Shown here in pieces: positions 7,867 through 15,619 of a stretch of 62,790 nucleotides of DNA (position 1 is its first letter; every line of letters starts with the position of its first letter). A program made the position numbers and the translations under genes. The notes beneath the pieces were generated by a model. It searched no databases. It saw only the letters and a list, made by a program, of their open reading frames with translations, and had not been told where the DNA came from. This DNA comes from SIG440 sp045647905 (GTDB lineage: Bacteria; Bacillota; Clostridia; Monoglobales; Monoglobaceae). The DNA is taken from NCBI GenBank assembly GCA_045647905.1, contig JAZRMZ010000175.1, positions 1-62,790 on the forward strand, given 5' to 3'.

Positions 7867-8892
7867 GTGTTTTCAAATGTTGTGGGTCATGAAAAAGTGA
7901 AAAGCGTTCTGTGGGCTTCTGCAATGGAAAACCGTGTTGGTCATGCGTATGTTTTTGAAGGCCCCCAAGGGGTTGGCAGGCTTACAACGGCAAAGGCCTT
8001 TTCACAACTGCTCCTTTGCGAAAATCCTTCTGAGGGGGAGCCTTGCGGAGTGTGCAAAAATTGCAGTATGTGCCGGTCCGGAAACCATCCTGATGTACAG
8101 ATTATCACAAATCAGCTATATGATGCAACAAAAAAATCTACTGATGTTCTGGTTGATACCGTCCGAAATATGAAAAAGGATGTTTATATCAAGCCTTATG
8201 CATCAGAACGTAAGATTTATATCGTGCCACGGGCTGACACCATGAATCTTCATGCCCAGAACAGCTTGCTGAAGGTTCTTGAAGAACCGCCCGAATACTG
8301 CACAATAATTCTCGTTGCCGAAAATTCAAATCAGTTTTTGCCCACAATTCTTTCGAGAGTTGTTCAGCTAAGGTTTTTTCCGGTTCAGAATTCAATGGTT
8401 GAGGAGTATCTCGGTCGTGAGTTCCCGTCTTTGCAGGATGAAATACCTGCCATTGCCGCCATGTGCGGCGGATGCATCGGAAAGGCAAAAATGCTTGCTG
8501 AATCGGAGGGGGTGATGCAGATGAGAAACGAACTCTTTACCTGCATTACGGGACTGGTGAAAAAAGGCAGCAGAGCGGCGTATGACCTGATGTTGTTTCT
8601 CAAACAAAACAAGGACGACATAAAACTTGTGATGGATATGCTGAGGGAGCTTTTCAGGGATTTGATGTTCTTTTGTCAGACGGGCACATGCGATAGAATC
8701 GGAAACCGTGACAAGGCGGCGGAAATACAAAAGATTGGTTCAGGGATTTATTCGGACGTTCCGGTGAAGCTGCTGGAAATTTTGTTGAAATACGATGATT
8801 ATTTTTTGAAAAACATAAGTTATGCTCAAATTGCTCAATGCATGAGCTTGGAATTTTGGGAGGTCATAAATGACAGAAGTTATAGGAGTTAA
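7867..8892 (+). CDS. holB: DNA polymerase III delta' subunit
   Basis: A 341-residue clamp-loader subunit. The Walker A-like loop is GPQGVGRLTTA (about residues 32-42), with Arg in place of the catalytic Lys, as expected for delta', which need not hydrolyse ATP. A zinc module CxxCxxCxxC (CGVCKNCSMC, about 60-69) and the SRC-like segment of the clamp loaders, here LSRVVQLRF, follow. Translation starts at GTG 7867, the first possible start after an in-frame stop at 7864, with AGAGGAG at 7852-7858. The last 23 bases overlap the start of ricT, so the two are translated together, as in other Firmicutes where holB and yaaT are neighbours. Confidence 0.93.
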   Translation: MFSNVVGHEKVKSVLWASAMENRVGHAYVFEGPQGVGRLTTAKAFSQLLLCENPSEGEPCGVCKNCSMCRSGNHPDVQIITNQLYDATKKSTDVLVDTVRNMKKDVYIKPYASERKIYIVPRADTMNLHAQNSLLKVLEEPPEYCTIILVAENSNQFLPTILSRVVQLRFFPVQNSMVEEYLGREFPSLQDEIPAIAAMCGGCIGKAKMLAESEGVMQMRNELFTCITGLVKKGSRAAYDLMLFLKQNKDDIKLVMDMLRELFRDLMFFCQTGTCDRIGNRDKAAEIQKIGSGIYSDVPVKLLEILLKYDDYFLKNISYAQIAQCMSLEFWEVINDRSYRS

Positions 8893-9733
8893 GTTTAACA
8901 AAGTCGGCAAAGTGTATTACTTTGACCCGAAGGGATATGAATTGAAAGTTGGTCAGGGAGTTGTCCTTGAAACGGCAAGAGGGGTTGAATTCGGTTATGT
9001 TTCGGTTGCAAACAAGCAGGTTACCGAGGCTGAAATTGTTGCACCTTTGAAGCCCATAATCCGTCCTGCAACACGTGAGGATTATGACCGTCTTGAAAAG
9101 AACAAGGAAAAGGAAAAGGAAGCCTTTGAAATTGCTGTGAAAAAGATTCAGGAACATAAGCTGGATATGAAGCTTATAAACACCGAGTATACCTTTGACG
9201 GAAGCAAGATTCTGTTTTATTTCACGGCTGAAGGCAGAGTGGATTTCCGTGAGCTTGTAAAGAGTCTTGCAGGAGTGTTCCGTACCCGAATCGAACTCAG
9301 ACAGATGGGTGTGCGTGACGAAGCAAAGACTCTGGGTGCAATCGGAATCTGCGGAAGACCCCTTTGTTGTTCAACCTTTTTGAATGATTTTCATTCGGTT
9401 TCAATCCGTATGGCAAAGGATCAGGGGTTGTCCCTTAATCCCACAAAGATTTCGGGAATTTGCGGCAGACTGATGTGCTGTTTGCAATATGAACAGAATG
9501 CTTATGAAGACCTTTTGAAGAAAGTGCCCAACAAAGGAACTTTGGTTGAATATGAAGGTCAAAAAGGCGTTGTTACCGAGGTTTTTGTTCTTAAATCACT
9601 TATAAAGGTTAAATTTGGAACACCGGAAGAACCCACATTCAAGATTTTGAATGCGCCTGATGTGAAAATTCTTAAAAAAGGAAAGGCAGAGCCAATTCCT
9701 GAGGATATTCCGGAAGAATTAAAGGAAAACTAA
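8870..9733 (+). CDS. ricT: PSP1-domain protein RicT (YaaT)
   Basis: A 287-residue PSP1-superfamily protein. In Bacillus RicT works with RicA and RicF as a complex that carries iron-sulfur clusters and affects RNase Y. Its cluster-binding Cys are visible in CGRPLCCSTFL (near residue 160) and CGRLMCCLQYE (near 198). The Pro/Glu-rich C-terminal tail (IPEDIPEELKEN) is not conserved. The start codon lies inside holB and GGAGG precedes it. The terminator at 9749 closes the glyS-holB-ricT group. Confidence 0.93.
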   Translation: MTEVIGVKFNKVGKVYYFDPKGYELKVGQGVVLETARGVEFGYVSVANKQVTEAEIVAPLKPIIRPATREDYDRLEKNKEKEKEAFEIAVKKIQEHKLDMKLINTEYTFDGSKILFYFTAEGRVDFRELVKSLAGVFRTRIELRQMGVRDEAKTLGAIGICGRPLCCSTFLNDFHSVSIRMAKDQGLSLNPTKISGICGRLMCCLQYEQNAYEDLLKKVPNKGTLVEYEGQKGVVTEVFVLKSLIKVKFGTPEEPTFKILNAPDVKILKKGKAEPIPEDIPEELKEN

Positions 9734-9748
9734 GTTGACAAAATAAAG

Positions 9749-9784
9749 GACGATTGAGCAGAAAGATGTTCAGTCGTCTTTTTG
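9749..9784 (+). terminator. Intrinsic terminator after ricT
   Basis: GACGATTGAGC (9749-9759) pairs with GTTCAGTCGTC (9768-9778) in an 11-bp stem with two G-U pairs; TTTTT follows. Confidence 0.85.
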
Positions 9785-9823
9785 TTTCAGGGTCTTTAGC
9801 GAATGTTGGGGTGAAAGATTCAA

Positions 9824-9852
9824 AAGAGATCCTTCGCTACAATCAGGATGAC
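9824..9852. repeat. Family B repeat, single copy
   Basis: A forward B unit (gagatccttcgctac ... tcaggatgac) without an inverse partner. The stretch 9853-10026 that follows shows no gene or clear signal. Confidence 0.75.
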
Positions 9853-10026
9853 AAACGGGGTTTGTCCGTAGTCTGACTTTTTTATTACGGTGCTTTTTGT
9901 TGACAGAAGAACCGTGTTGTGATAAAATTATTCCAATGAAGAAGAATCTATATAGCTATAAGCTAATTTGGTTTAGCTTAAAATTATAGTATACAGATTG
10001 TATATGGATTTTATGCGGTTGATACT

Positions 10027-10078
10027 CAATCACAATGAATTGCACTTCGTGCATTATAAAGGCAATTCATTGTGATTG
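10027..10078. repeat. Perfect 17-bp inverted repeat with inner hairpin
   Basis: CAATCACAATGAATTGC (10027-10043) is the exact complement of 10062-10078. The loop holds GCAC-TTC-GTGC. A family C unit starts at the next base, so this hairpin may belong to a longer C-type element like that at 12540. Confidence 0.75.
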
Positions 10079-10619
10079 GTTGCATCTGAACCTTATATCT
10101 CGCAATATAAAGAATGTCGAATTTTGGCGAAAATAAAAAGCCTCCCCTGTGTAAGGGGAGGTGGGTTTGCGAAGTAAACTCGGAGGGGTTGTAAATGGAA
10201 AGAAAACATAACAGTAAAATAGTTCCATTTGCAAAGGAACTTAGAAAAAATATGACAAAAGAGGAAAGACATCTTTGGTATGATTTTTTAAGAAGTTATC
10301 CTATAAAGTTTACAAGGCAAAAGGTGTTAGGCAAATATATAGTAGACTTCTATTGTGCAAAGGCAAATCTTGTTATTGAATTAGATGGCTCTCAGCATTA
10401 TGAAGATGAAGGTCTTATAAGTGATAAAAAGAGAACAGCGTATTTAGAACAATATGGAATAGCAGTAATAAGAATATCAAATCTTGATGTTTTGAAGAAC
10501 TTTGAGGGAGTTTGTATGTATATTGATAATGAGGTAAAACAATCCCTCAGTCAGCTTCGCTGACAGCTCCCTTTACACAAGGGAGCCTAAGTTGCATCTA
10601 AACCTTTTATCTCGCAATC
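10079..10619. mobile_element. Putative DUF559 cassette bounded by repeats
   Basis: Direct family C copies (gttgcatctgaacctt... at 10079-10108 and gttgcatctaaacctt... at 10591-10619) enclose two inverted family A copies (10139-10193 and 10540-10588), which in turn enclose the DUF559 gene. The upstream A copy ends in CGGAGGGG and supplies the ribosome binding site; the downstream A copy supplies the last codons and the TGA. The layout resembles a small transposable unit, but no target-site duplication is proven and DUF559 proteins are not known transposases. Confidence 0.45.
10195..10563 (+). CDS. DUF559 / Vsr-like endonuclease-domain protein
   Basis: A 122-residue protein, nearly all of it a DUF559 domain of the PD-(D/E)XK/Vsr-like nuclease fold. 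The N-terminal helix KELRKNMTKEERHLW and the segment FTRQKVLGKYIVDFYC followed by LVIELDGSQHYE carry the likely active-site residues (Asp in IVDFYC, the Glu-x-Asp of IELDGSQH). The C-terminus (KQSLSQLR) is encoded by a family A repeat. GGAGGGG directly upstream is part of the other A copy. DUF559 proteins are widespread in gut Clostridia and their role is unsettled; here the repeat context hints at a link with repeat mobility, which is inference. Confidence 0.85.
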   Translation: MERKHNSKIVPFAKELRKNMTKEERHLWYDFLRSYPIKFTRQKVLGKYIVDFYCAKANLVIELDGSQHYEDEGLISDKKRTAYLEQYGIAVIRISNLDVLKNFEGVCMYIDNEVKQSLSQLR

Positions 10620-10698
10620 GCAAAATCGACTGGTATCCAGATTATACAGTCTTTATAACATGGATTGTGTCTTGTAAAGGGAAACAGGAGGGTTTGTT

Positions 10699-12246
10699 GT
10701 GGGAGATGTGTATTCTTATTATGAATATTATAAGTTTGATAATGAAGAATTTTTTACTCTTATTCTAAAGCCGACAAAAGAAGGCAAGTATCCGGTTGTG
10801 ATTGCTCGGTCTCCTTATGTAAGCAGTGCAAAAGAAAAATCTGAAGAAGAATTGCTTGAACAATTTACAAAAGAAAATCGTTTTTGGGCAGAAAATAATT
10901 ATATTTTAGTTTTTCAGCATTGCAGAGGACAGGGAAAAAGTTCGGGAGAATTTATTCCGTATATACATGAACGGGAAGACGGCCTTTACCTAAGAGCGAA
11001 GATACGAGAAAAAAGTTTTTATAACGGAGAAATATATTTGATAGGCGGAAGCTATACTGCATCCCTTCATTACAGCACATCACCGTTTGAAGAAGACATA
11101 AAAGGTGCTGCTTTTGATGTTCAAGACAGTGAACGCTATCGGTTATGGTACCGAAACGGACAAATGCGCAGAGGGCACGCCAATTGGCATTTTTCCCTTT
11201 ACAAGGATAAATGTAATCTTGAAAAAAAGCATACTATAGAATCTTTTTCAGAATTACCGATTAAAAATTTGTCTGAACGGGTTTGGGGCGAACGCGCAGA
11301 GGATTTTGAAAAAATGCTTACGGCAGAACGTTTTGATTCTCCTTTTTGGGGAACACGGTTTGGTGGTAGTGAAGCCAGAGGTGCCGTGTCTGAGGCAAAA
11401 ATGCCTATTTTACTTACCACCGGATATAACGATTTTTATGTGGGCGGTATGTTTAAAATGTGGAACGAAATGAAAAATGAAACAAGAGAAAAATGCGCAA
11501 TGATAGTTTCACCATATAACCACGGGGACTCATACGATAAATATTATGGAATTAAATTTCCGAATGGTTCTGTGAAAGAACAATTTGGAAACGATTACCG
11601 ACTAAAATGGTTTAACAGTATAAGAAAAAAAGAGAAACCTTTTGTAAATCCGGGTGTGATTACCTATTATCGTACATTTGAAGATAAATGGCAGTCGGAT
11701 TTTTATGCAGAGGAAATAGAGGAGAAGGTTGTTTCGCTCGGCAAAGGCGTAAAGACCTTGGTATACAATCCGCAAAATCCACCTTCATTTAATCCTGAAG
11801 GAGTATGGATGAAAGAACAGAGTGAAAGAAATGATGTTATAAGTATATATACGCAAGCACAGGAAAAGGATGTGTTTGTAAAAGGGAAAATGAAGGCAAG
11901 GCTTATTGTTTCGTCAAATTGTCGAGATACTTCGTTTTACATGATGATAGGCTTACATACTGATGAGGGCGATTATGCATTAAGACATGATATAACCTCT
12001 ATATGCTATCAAAGGGAAAACTACATAGAAAATGAAAAGATTGTGCTGGAGTTCACCTTTGATGAATATGCTTTTGCAATAAAAAAAGGACAGTTTTTAA
12101 GAGTTGATATTGCCCCGACAGATAAAAATACTTATGTGTGCCATAGCAACAAAAAGGGCCAATACAGTTGTATAGAGGATTGCCAAACGGCATACAATAA
12201 GGTTTTTTTGGAGGAATCTTATTTGATTTTACCGACGGAAAAGTAA
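10699..12246 (+). CDS. CocE/NonD family hydrolase
   Basis: A 515-residue alpha/beta-hydrolase of the CocE/NonD (X-Pro dipeptidyl-peptidase S15-like) family, without a signal peptide. The nucleophile elbow is GGSYTA (Ser118); the Asp probably lies in TGYNDFYVGG (about residues 240-250) and the His in SPYNHGD (about 273). The C-terminal third (from about 345) is the jelly-roll domain of the family, ending LRVDIAPTDKN. Substrates in the family are esters, amides or beta-lactam precursors; none can be named here. GTG 10699 is used as start because AGGAGG (10686-10691) stands seven bases before it. Codon use is more AT-rich than in the core genes nearby. Confidence 0.85.
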   Translation: MGDVYSYYEYYKFDNEEFFTLILKPTKEGKYPVVIARSPYVSSAKEKSEEELLEQFTKENRFWAENNYILVFQHCRGQGKSSGEFIPYIHEREDGLYLRAKIREKSFYNGEIYLIGGSYTASLHYSTSPFEEDIKGAAFDVQDSERYRLWYRNGQMRRGHANWHFSLYKDKCNLEKKHTIESFSELPIKNLSERVWGERAEDFEKMLTAERFDSPFWGTRFGGSEARGAVSEAKMPILLTTGYNDFYVGGMFKMWNEMKNETREKCAMIVSPYNHGDSYDKYYGIKFPNGSVKEQFGNDYRLKWFNSIRKKEKPFVNPGVITYYRTFEDKWQSDFYAEEIEEKVVSLGKGVKTLVYNPQNPPSFNPEGVWMKEQSERNDVISIYTQAQEKDVFVKGKMKARLIVSSNCRDTSFYMMIGLHTDEGDYALRHDITSICYQRENYIENEKIVLEFTFDEYAFAIKKGQFLRVDIAPTDKNTYVCHSNKKGQYSCIEDCQTAYNKVFLEESYLILPTEK

Positions 12247-12331
12247 CTTTTGGTCTTAACATGATATGGACTATATAAAGCTGTCGAATAATGTAGAGTG
12301 AGAGAAAAGTATTAAACTATAGGAGGATAAT

Positions 12332-12499
12332 ATGGTAGACTATCCATATGAATGGAATAAATATATGGTTGATGGAAAAGTGCGAACTTTTGAAAAGAAC
12401 ACACCAGGTGAAATAATTATTCAAGCAAAGATAATTAATGAACAATGGAAAGAAATAACTGATAAAGACTTTTTTTATTTTGAGGCTGAACAAAAATAG
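12332..12499 (+). CDS. Small hypothetical protein, 55 residues
   Basis: An ATG at 12332 with a perfect AGGAGG (12321-12326) opens a frame that ends at TAG 12497-12499. The product begins MVDYPYEWNKYMVDG and ends DFFYFEAEQK. It is rich in aromatic and charged residues and has no membrane segment or signal. The strong ribosome binding site and sensible composition support a real gene. No family recognised. Confidence 0.6.
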   Translation: MVDYPYEWNKYMVDGKVRTFEKNTPGEIIIQAKIINEQWKEITDKDFFYFEAEQK

Positions 12500-12539
12500 T
12501 TTTTTGTACTAACTTGACACGAACTTGCTACTAAAATAA

Positions 12540-12715
12540 GTTGCATCTAAACCTTATGTGTCGCAATGCGTTGCATAGCAACGCATCGATATGAATTCTA
12601 ACGAATTCTCGATATGTGCTTTGTACTCGATATGCCTGACGGCTCGATATGTTGCAAGCAACTCGATATGTCGCTGTCGCGACGAGATTTATATCATATC
12701 GAGTTTGAGTGAAGC
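12540..12715. repeat. Family C element: tandem hairpin array on CTCGATATG
   Basis: After a C unit (12540-12568) come short hairpins separated by CGATATG or CTCGATATG: GCGTTGC-ATA-GCAACGC, GAATTC-TAAC-GAATTC, GCC-TGAC-GGC, GTTGC-AA-GCAAC and GTCGC-TGT-GCGAC-like, ending in CATATCGAG (about 12696). Spacer stems differ while the connector stays constant. The frame running through it into 12716-12810 (ending ...GKVTVEYI) has no ribosome binding site and is not called as a gene. Confidence 0.7.
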
Positions 12716-12857
12716 AAAACTGGAAATTAACCCCGATTACCCCCAAAATGGACCTAAAGGCGGAACAGGTTATGGTAGTATTGGTAAAGTGACAGTTGAA
12801 TATATCTGACGGAAATTGTGTAGATTATGTAATAAAAAAAGATGAAGGATGTTGAAA

Positions 12858-14027
12858 ATGCAGAATTTTATATACTATGCACCAACAAAGGTATACTTTG
12901 GAAAAGACACTCACAAGAATGTGGGTGAAATAATAAAAGGATATGGCTTTGGCAGGATTATGATGCAGTACGGCAAGTCAAGCATCAAAAAAACCGGGCT
13001 TTATGATGAGGTTATGAAGTCCTTGAAAGATAACGGAATTGAAGTGGTTGAAATGGGTGGCGTTGAGCCCAACCCCAAACTTGATTTCATTCGTGAAGCG
13101 GTGAAGGTTGCCAAAGAGAAATCGGTTGAAATGATTCTTGCGGTTGGAGGCGGTTCGGTTATTGATTCTTCGAAGTTTACTGCTGCCGGAGCAGTTTCCG
13201 ATTGTGATGTTTGGGATTTTCCCACAAGGAAGTGTGAGGTGAAGGAAGCACTTCCCGTTGGAACAATCCTCACAATTTCGGCGGCAGGCAGCGAAATGAG
13301 TGCAAATGCCGTTATGACAAACATGGACGAAAATATGAAGCGTGGCTATGGGTGCGATTCCTTCAGGTGTTTGTTTTCGATTCTTAATCCTGAACTGACA
13401 TATTCGGTGAGCAAATATCAGACAGCCTGCGGTATTGTTGACATTATGGCACATACTATGGAAAGATATTTTACTCCTGTTGAACCCACAGCCATTACGG
13501 ACGGTATTGCAGAGAGCTTGTTGAGAACTGTTATTGAATCGGGCAGGGTTTTGATGGACAATCCCAATGATTATGAAGCTCGGGCGAATATTATGTGGGC
13601 ATCAAGCCTTTCGCATAACAATCTCACAAGCTGCGGACGTGAAAATTTTCTTGCTGTGCATCAGCTTGAACACGCCCTTAGTGGTGAATATGACGAAGTT
13701 GCACACGGAGCGGGTCTGGCTGTTCTTTATCCTGCGTGGGCAAGATTTGTATACCGACTCAATATCCCACGATTTGCACAATTTGCAAGAAATGTGTGGG
13801 GCGTTGCGGAAAAAGACCATGAAAGGGCGGCACTTGCAGGCATTGAAGAAATGGAGAAGTTTTTTGCGTTTATCGGAATGCCTTTAAGGATAAGAGATTT
13901 TGGTCTTGGCGAGGTTTCTGCTCACAGGCTGGCGGATTTATGCACATATGGGAGTAAGCGAGCTGTGAGAAGTTTTGTGGAACTTGATTTTGACAAAATC
14001 AAAGAAATTTTTGAAAGCTGTTTGTAA
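12858..14027 (+). CDS. Iron-containing alcohol dehydrogenase
   Basis: A 389-residue member of the type III (iron-activated) alcohol dehydrogenases of the BDH/YqdH type, which reduce aldehydes or ketones with NAD(P)H. The N-terminal dinucleotide domain holds the family glycine loop AVGGGSVIDSSK (near residue 95). The metal site is built by Asp and His in GIVDIMAHTMER (about 193) and two His in AVHQLEHALSG and EVAHGAGL (about 260-280). The ATG at 12858 is chosen: AAGGA at 12845-12849 sits eight bases before it and touches the alternative ATG at 12849. It stands alone between the family C array and trkA. The physiological substrate is unknown. Confidence 0.9.
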   Translation: MQNFIYYAPTKVYFGKDTHKNVGEIIKGYGFGRIMMQYGKSSIKKTGLYDEVMKSLKDNGIEVVEMGGVEPNPKLDFIREAVKVAKEKSVEMILAVGGGSVIDSSKFTAAGAVSDCDVWDFPTRKCEVKEALPVGTILTISAAGSEMSANAVMTNMDENMKRGYGCDSFRCLFSILNPELTYSVSKYQTACGIVDIMAHTMERYFTPVEPTAITDGIAESLLRTVIESGRVLMDNPNDYEARANIMWASSLSHNNLTSCGRENFLAVHQLEHALSGEYDEVAHGAGLAVLYPAWARFVYRLNIPRFAQFARNVWGVAEKDHERAALAGIEEMEKFFAFIGMPLRIRDFGLGEVSAHRLADLCTYGSKRAVRSFVELDFDKIKEIFESCL

Positions 14028-14178
14028 ATTACGGTTATGAAAGCTGTGTTAATTTGTGTATTTGATAGACCCAAACAAGAAACAGTATAAAGCAAACAAT
14101 ATTGACGAAAAAGAAAAATATATCAGGGTTTTGGTTAAGGAAAGTCTTGGATTTGGCCTGGATGTATGGCGGTAATGA

Positions 14179-14207
14179 TTGACTTTAAATGGTAGATTTG
14201 GTATAAT
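14179..14207 (+). promoter_or_regulatory. trkAH promoter
   Basis: TTGACT at 14179-14184 and TATAAT at 14202-14207 with a 17-base spacer, about 40 bases before the trkA start codon. Confidence 0.8.
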
Positions 14208-14248
14208 GATTTTTGATATTTAATTTGATTTTACGGAGTGTAGTTATT

Positions 14249-15610
14249 ATGAATATAATTGTTGTCGGACTGGGTAAGGTTGGTGAAAAGCTGGTTGAAC
14301 GACTCAGCCGTGAGGGCGGACACAATATTACTGTTGTTGATGTGAGACAAAATATTTTGCAGGACACGGTTAACTCATATGATGTTATGGGGGTTACGGG
14401 GAGCGGTGCAGGCATTGAAACTTTGAATGAGGCAGGCATTGGTGAGGCGGATATTCTCATTGCAGTTACGGGTTCGGATGAGCTTAATTTGCTCACCTGT
14501 TTGATTGCAAGAAAAATAAATAACAATTGCAGTACCATTGCACGTGTCCGCAACCCTGAATACAGCAAGGAGATTCACCTTATCAAGGAGGAGTTGGGGC
14601 TTGCAATGATTATCAATCCCGAACAGACTGCGGCGATGGAAATGGCAAGGGTTTTGAGATTTCCGTCAGCCATTGAGATTGATACCTTTGCCAAGGGCAG
14701 AGTTGAAATTCTCAAGTTCAGACTCCCGAAAGGTTCTCCTATTTGTAATCTCAAACTGGTTGACATCGGCAGCAAGCTTGGGGCAAATATTCTTATATGT
14801 GGCGTTGAACGCGGAAATGATGCCTTTATCCCAAGCGGTGATTTTATGCTGAAGGAAGGGGACTTTGTCAGCATTGTTGCGGCAATCAAGGATGCGGCAA
14901 GTTTTATAAAAAAAATCGGCATAAAAACCAATAAGGTCAAGGACTGTATGATTGTGGGAGGCGGAACAACGGCTGTTTACCTTGCGTATAATCTTATTAA
15001 ATCAGGCATTGAGGTTAAAATTGTTGAACAAAACCGTGAACGTGCTGAGTTCCTTTGCGGAATCATTCCCAAGGCTGATATAATCAACGGAGACGGTACG
15101 GATAATCGCTTGTTGATTGAAGAAGGTATTGAAAATGCCGAATCCTTTGTGTCTCTTACCAATATTGATGAAGAAAATGTTATGCTTTCGCTTTATGCAA
15201 ATACAAAGACCAAGGGAAAGGTTATAACAAAAATAAACCGTATAGGTTATGATGAGGTTATACGGAATCTGGGGCTTGATACAATTATTTATCCAAAGGA
15301 TATTACGGCAGAATATATTCTGCGATTTGTCCGTGCAATGAATAATTCAATCGGCAGCAATATTGAAACGATGCACTATATTCTTGACGGAAAAGCAGAG
15401 GCATTGGAGTTTCGTATTGTTGAAGGCTCGCCCGTTGCAAACAAAACTCTTGAAACAATGCCTTTGAAGCCGGATATACTCATAGCCTGCATAATCCGTG
15501 AAGGCAAGATTATAACACCAAGAGGTAAAGATATGATGCTTGTGGGAGATACTGTTATTGTTGTTACCACAAACAAGGGATTTAATGATGTCAGTGATAT
15601 TTTGAGATAG
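14249..15610 (+). CDS. trkA: Potassium uptake regulator TrkA
   Basis: A 453-residue cytoplasmic gating subunit of the Trk potassium channel. It contains two RCK units: Rossmann folds starting at residue 2 (IIVVGLGKVGEKL) and about 233 (MIVGGGTTAVYLA), each followed by a TrkA-C domain (about 145-220 and 370-453). The glycine-rich loops for NAD(H)/nucleotide binding are intact. The ATG at 14249 follows GGAGTG (14235-14240); an upstream in-frame start adds only 12 unrelated residues. It is followed after nine bases by trkH, so both are made from one message. Confidence 0.93.
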   Translation: MNIIVVGLGKVGEKLVERLSREGGHNITVVDVRQNILQDTVNSYDVMGVTGSGAGIETLNEAGIGEADILIAVTGSDELNLLTCLIARKINNNCSTIARVRNPEYSKEIHLIKEELGLAMIINPEQTAAMEMARVLRFPSAIEIDTFAKGRVEILKFRLPKGSPICNLKLVDIGSKLGANILICGVERGNDAFIPSGDFMLKEGDFVSIVAAIKDAASFIKKIGIKTNKVKDCMIVGGGTTAVYLAYNLIKSGIEVKIVEQNRERAEFLCGIIPKADIINGDGTDNRLLIEEGIENAESFVSLTNIDEENVMLSLYANTKTKGKVITKINRIGYDEVIRNLGLDTIIYPKDITAEYILRFVRAMNNSIGSNIETMHYILDGKAEALEFRIVEGSPVANKTLETMPLKPDILIACIIREGKIITPRGKDMMLVGDTVIVVTTNKGFNDVSDILR

Positions 15611-15619
15611 AGGAAGATT

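Noticed and set aside
12560..12715. CRISPR array in the CTCGATATG region
   Set aside because: The repeated unit is only 7-9 bases, spacers are self-complementary and 8-17 bases long, and no cas gene is near.
12591..12809. 72-codon plus-strand frame through the hairpin array
   Set aside because: Its first half is made of the family C repeats, there is no ribosome binding site, and the sequence is explained by the array. Only the last 25 codons look protein-like and they match no family known to me.
14056..14175. 39-codon frame (GTG start) between the alcohol dehydrogenase and trkA, with a sensible-looking protein (DPNKKQYKANN, VLVKESLGFGLDVWR)
   Set aside because: No ribosome binding site and no recognisable family. 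It could be a decayed gene fragment, but the evidence is too thin to annotate.
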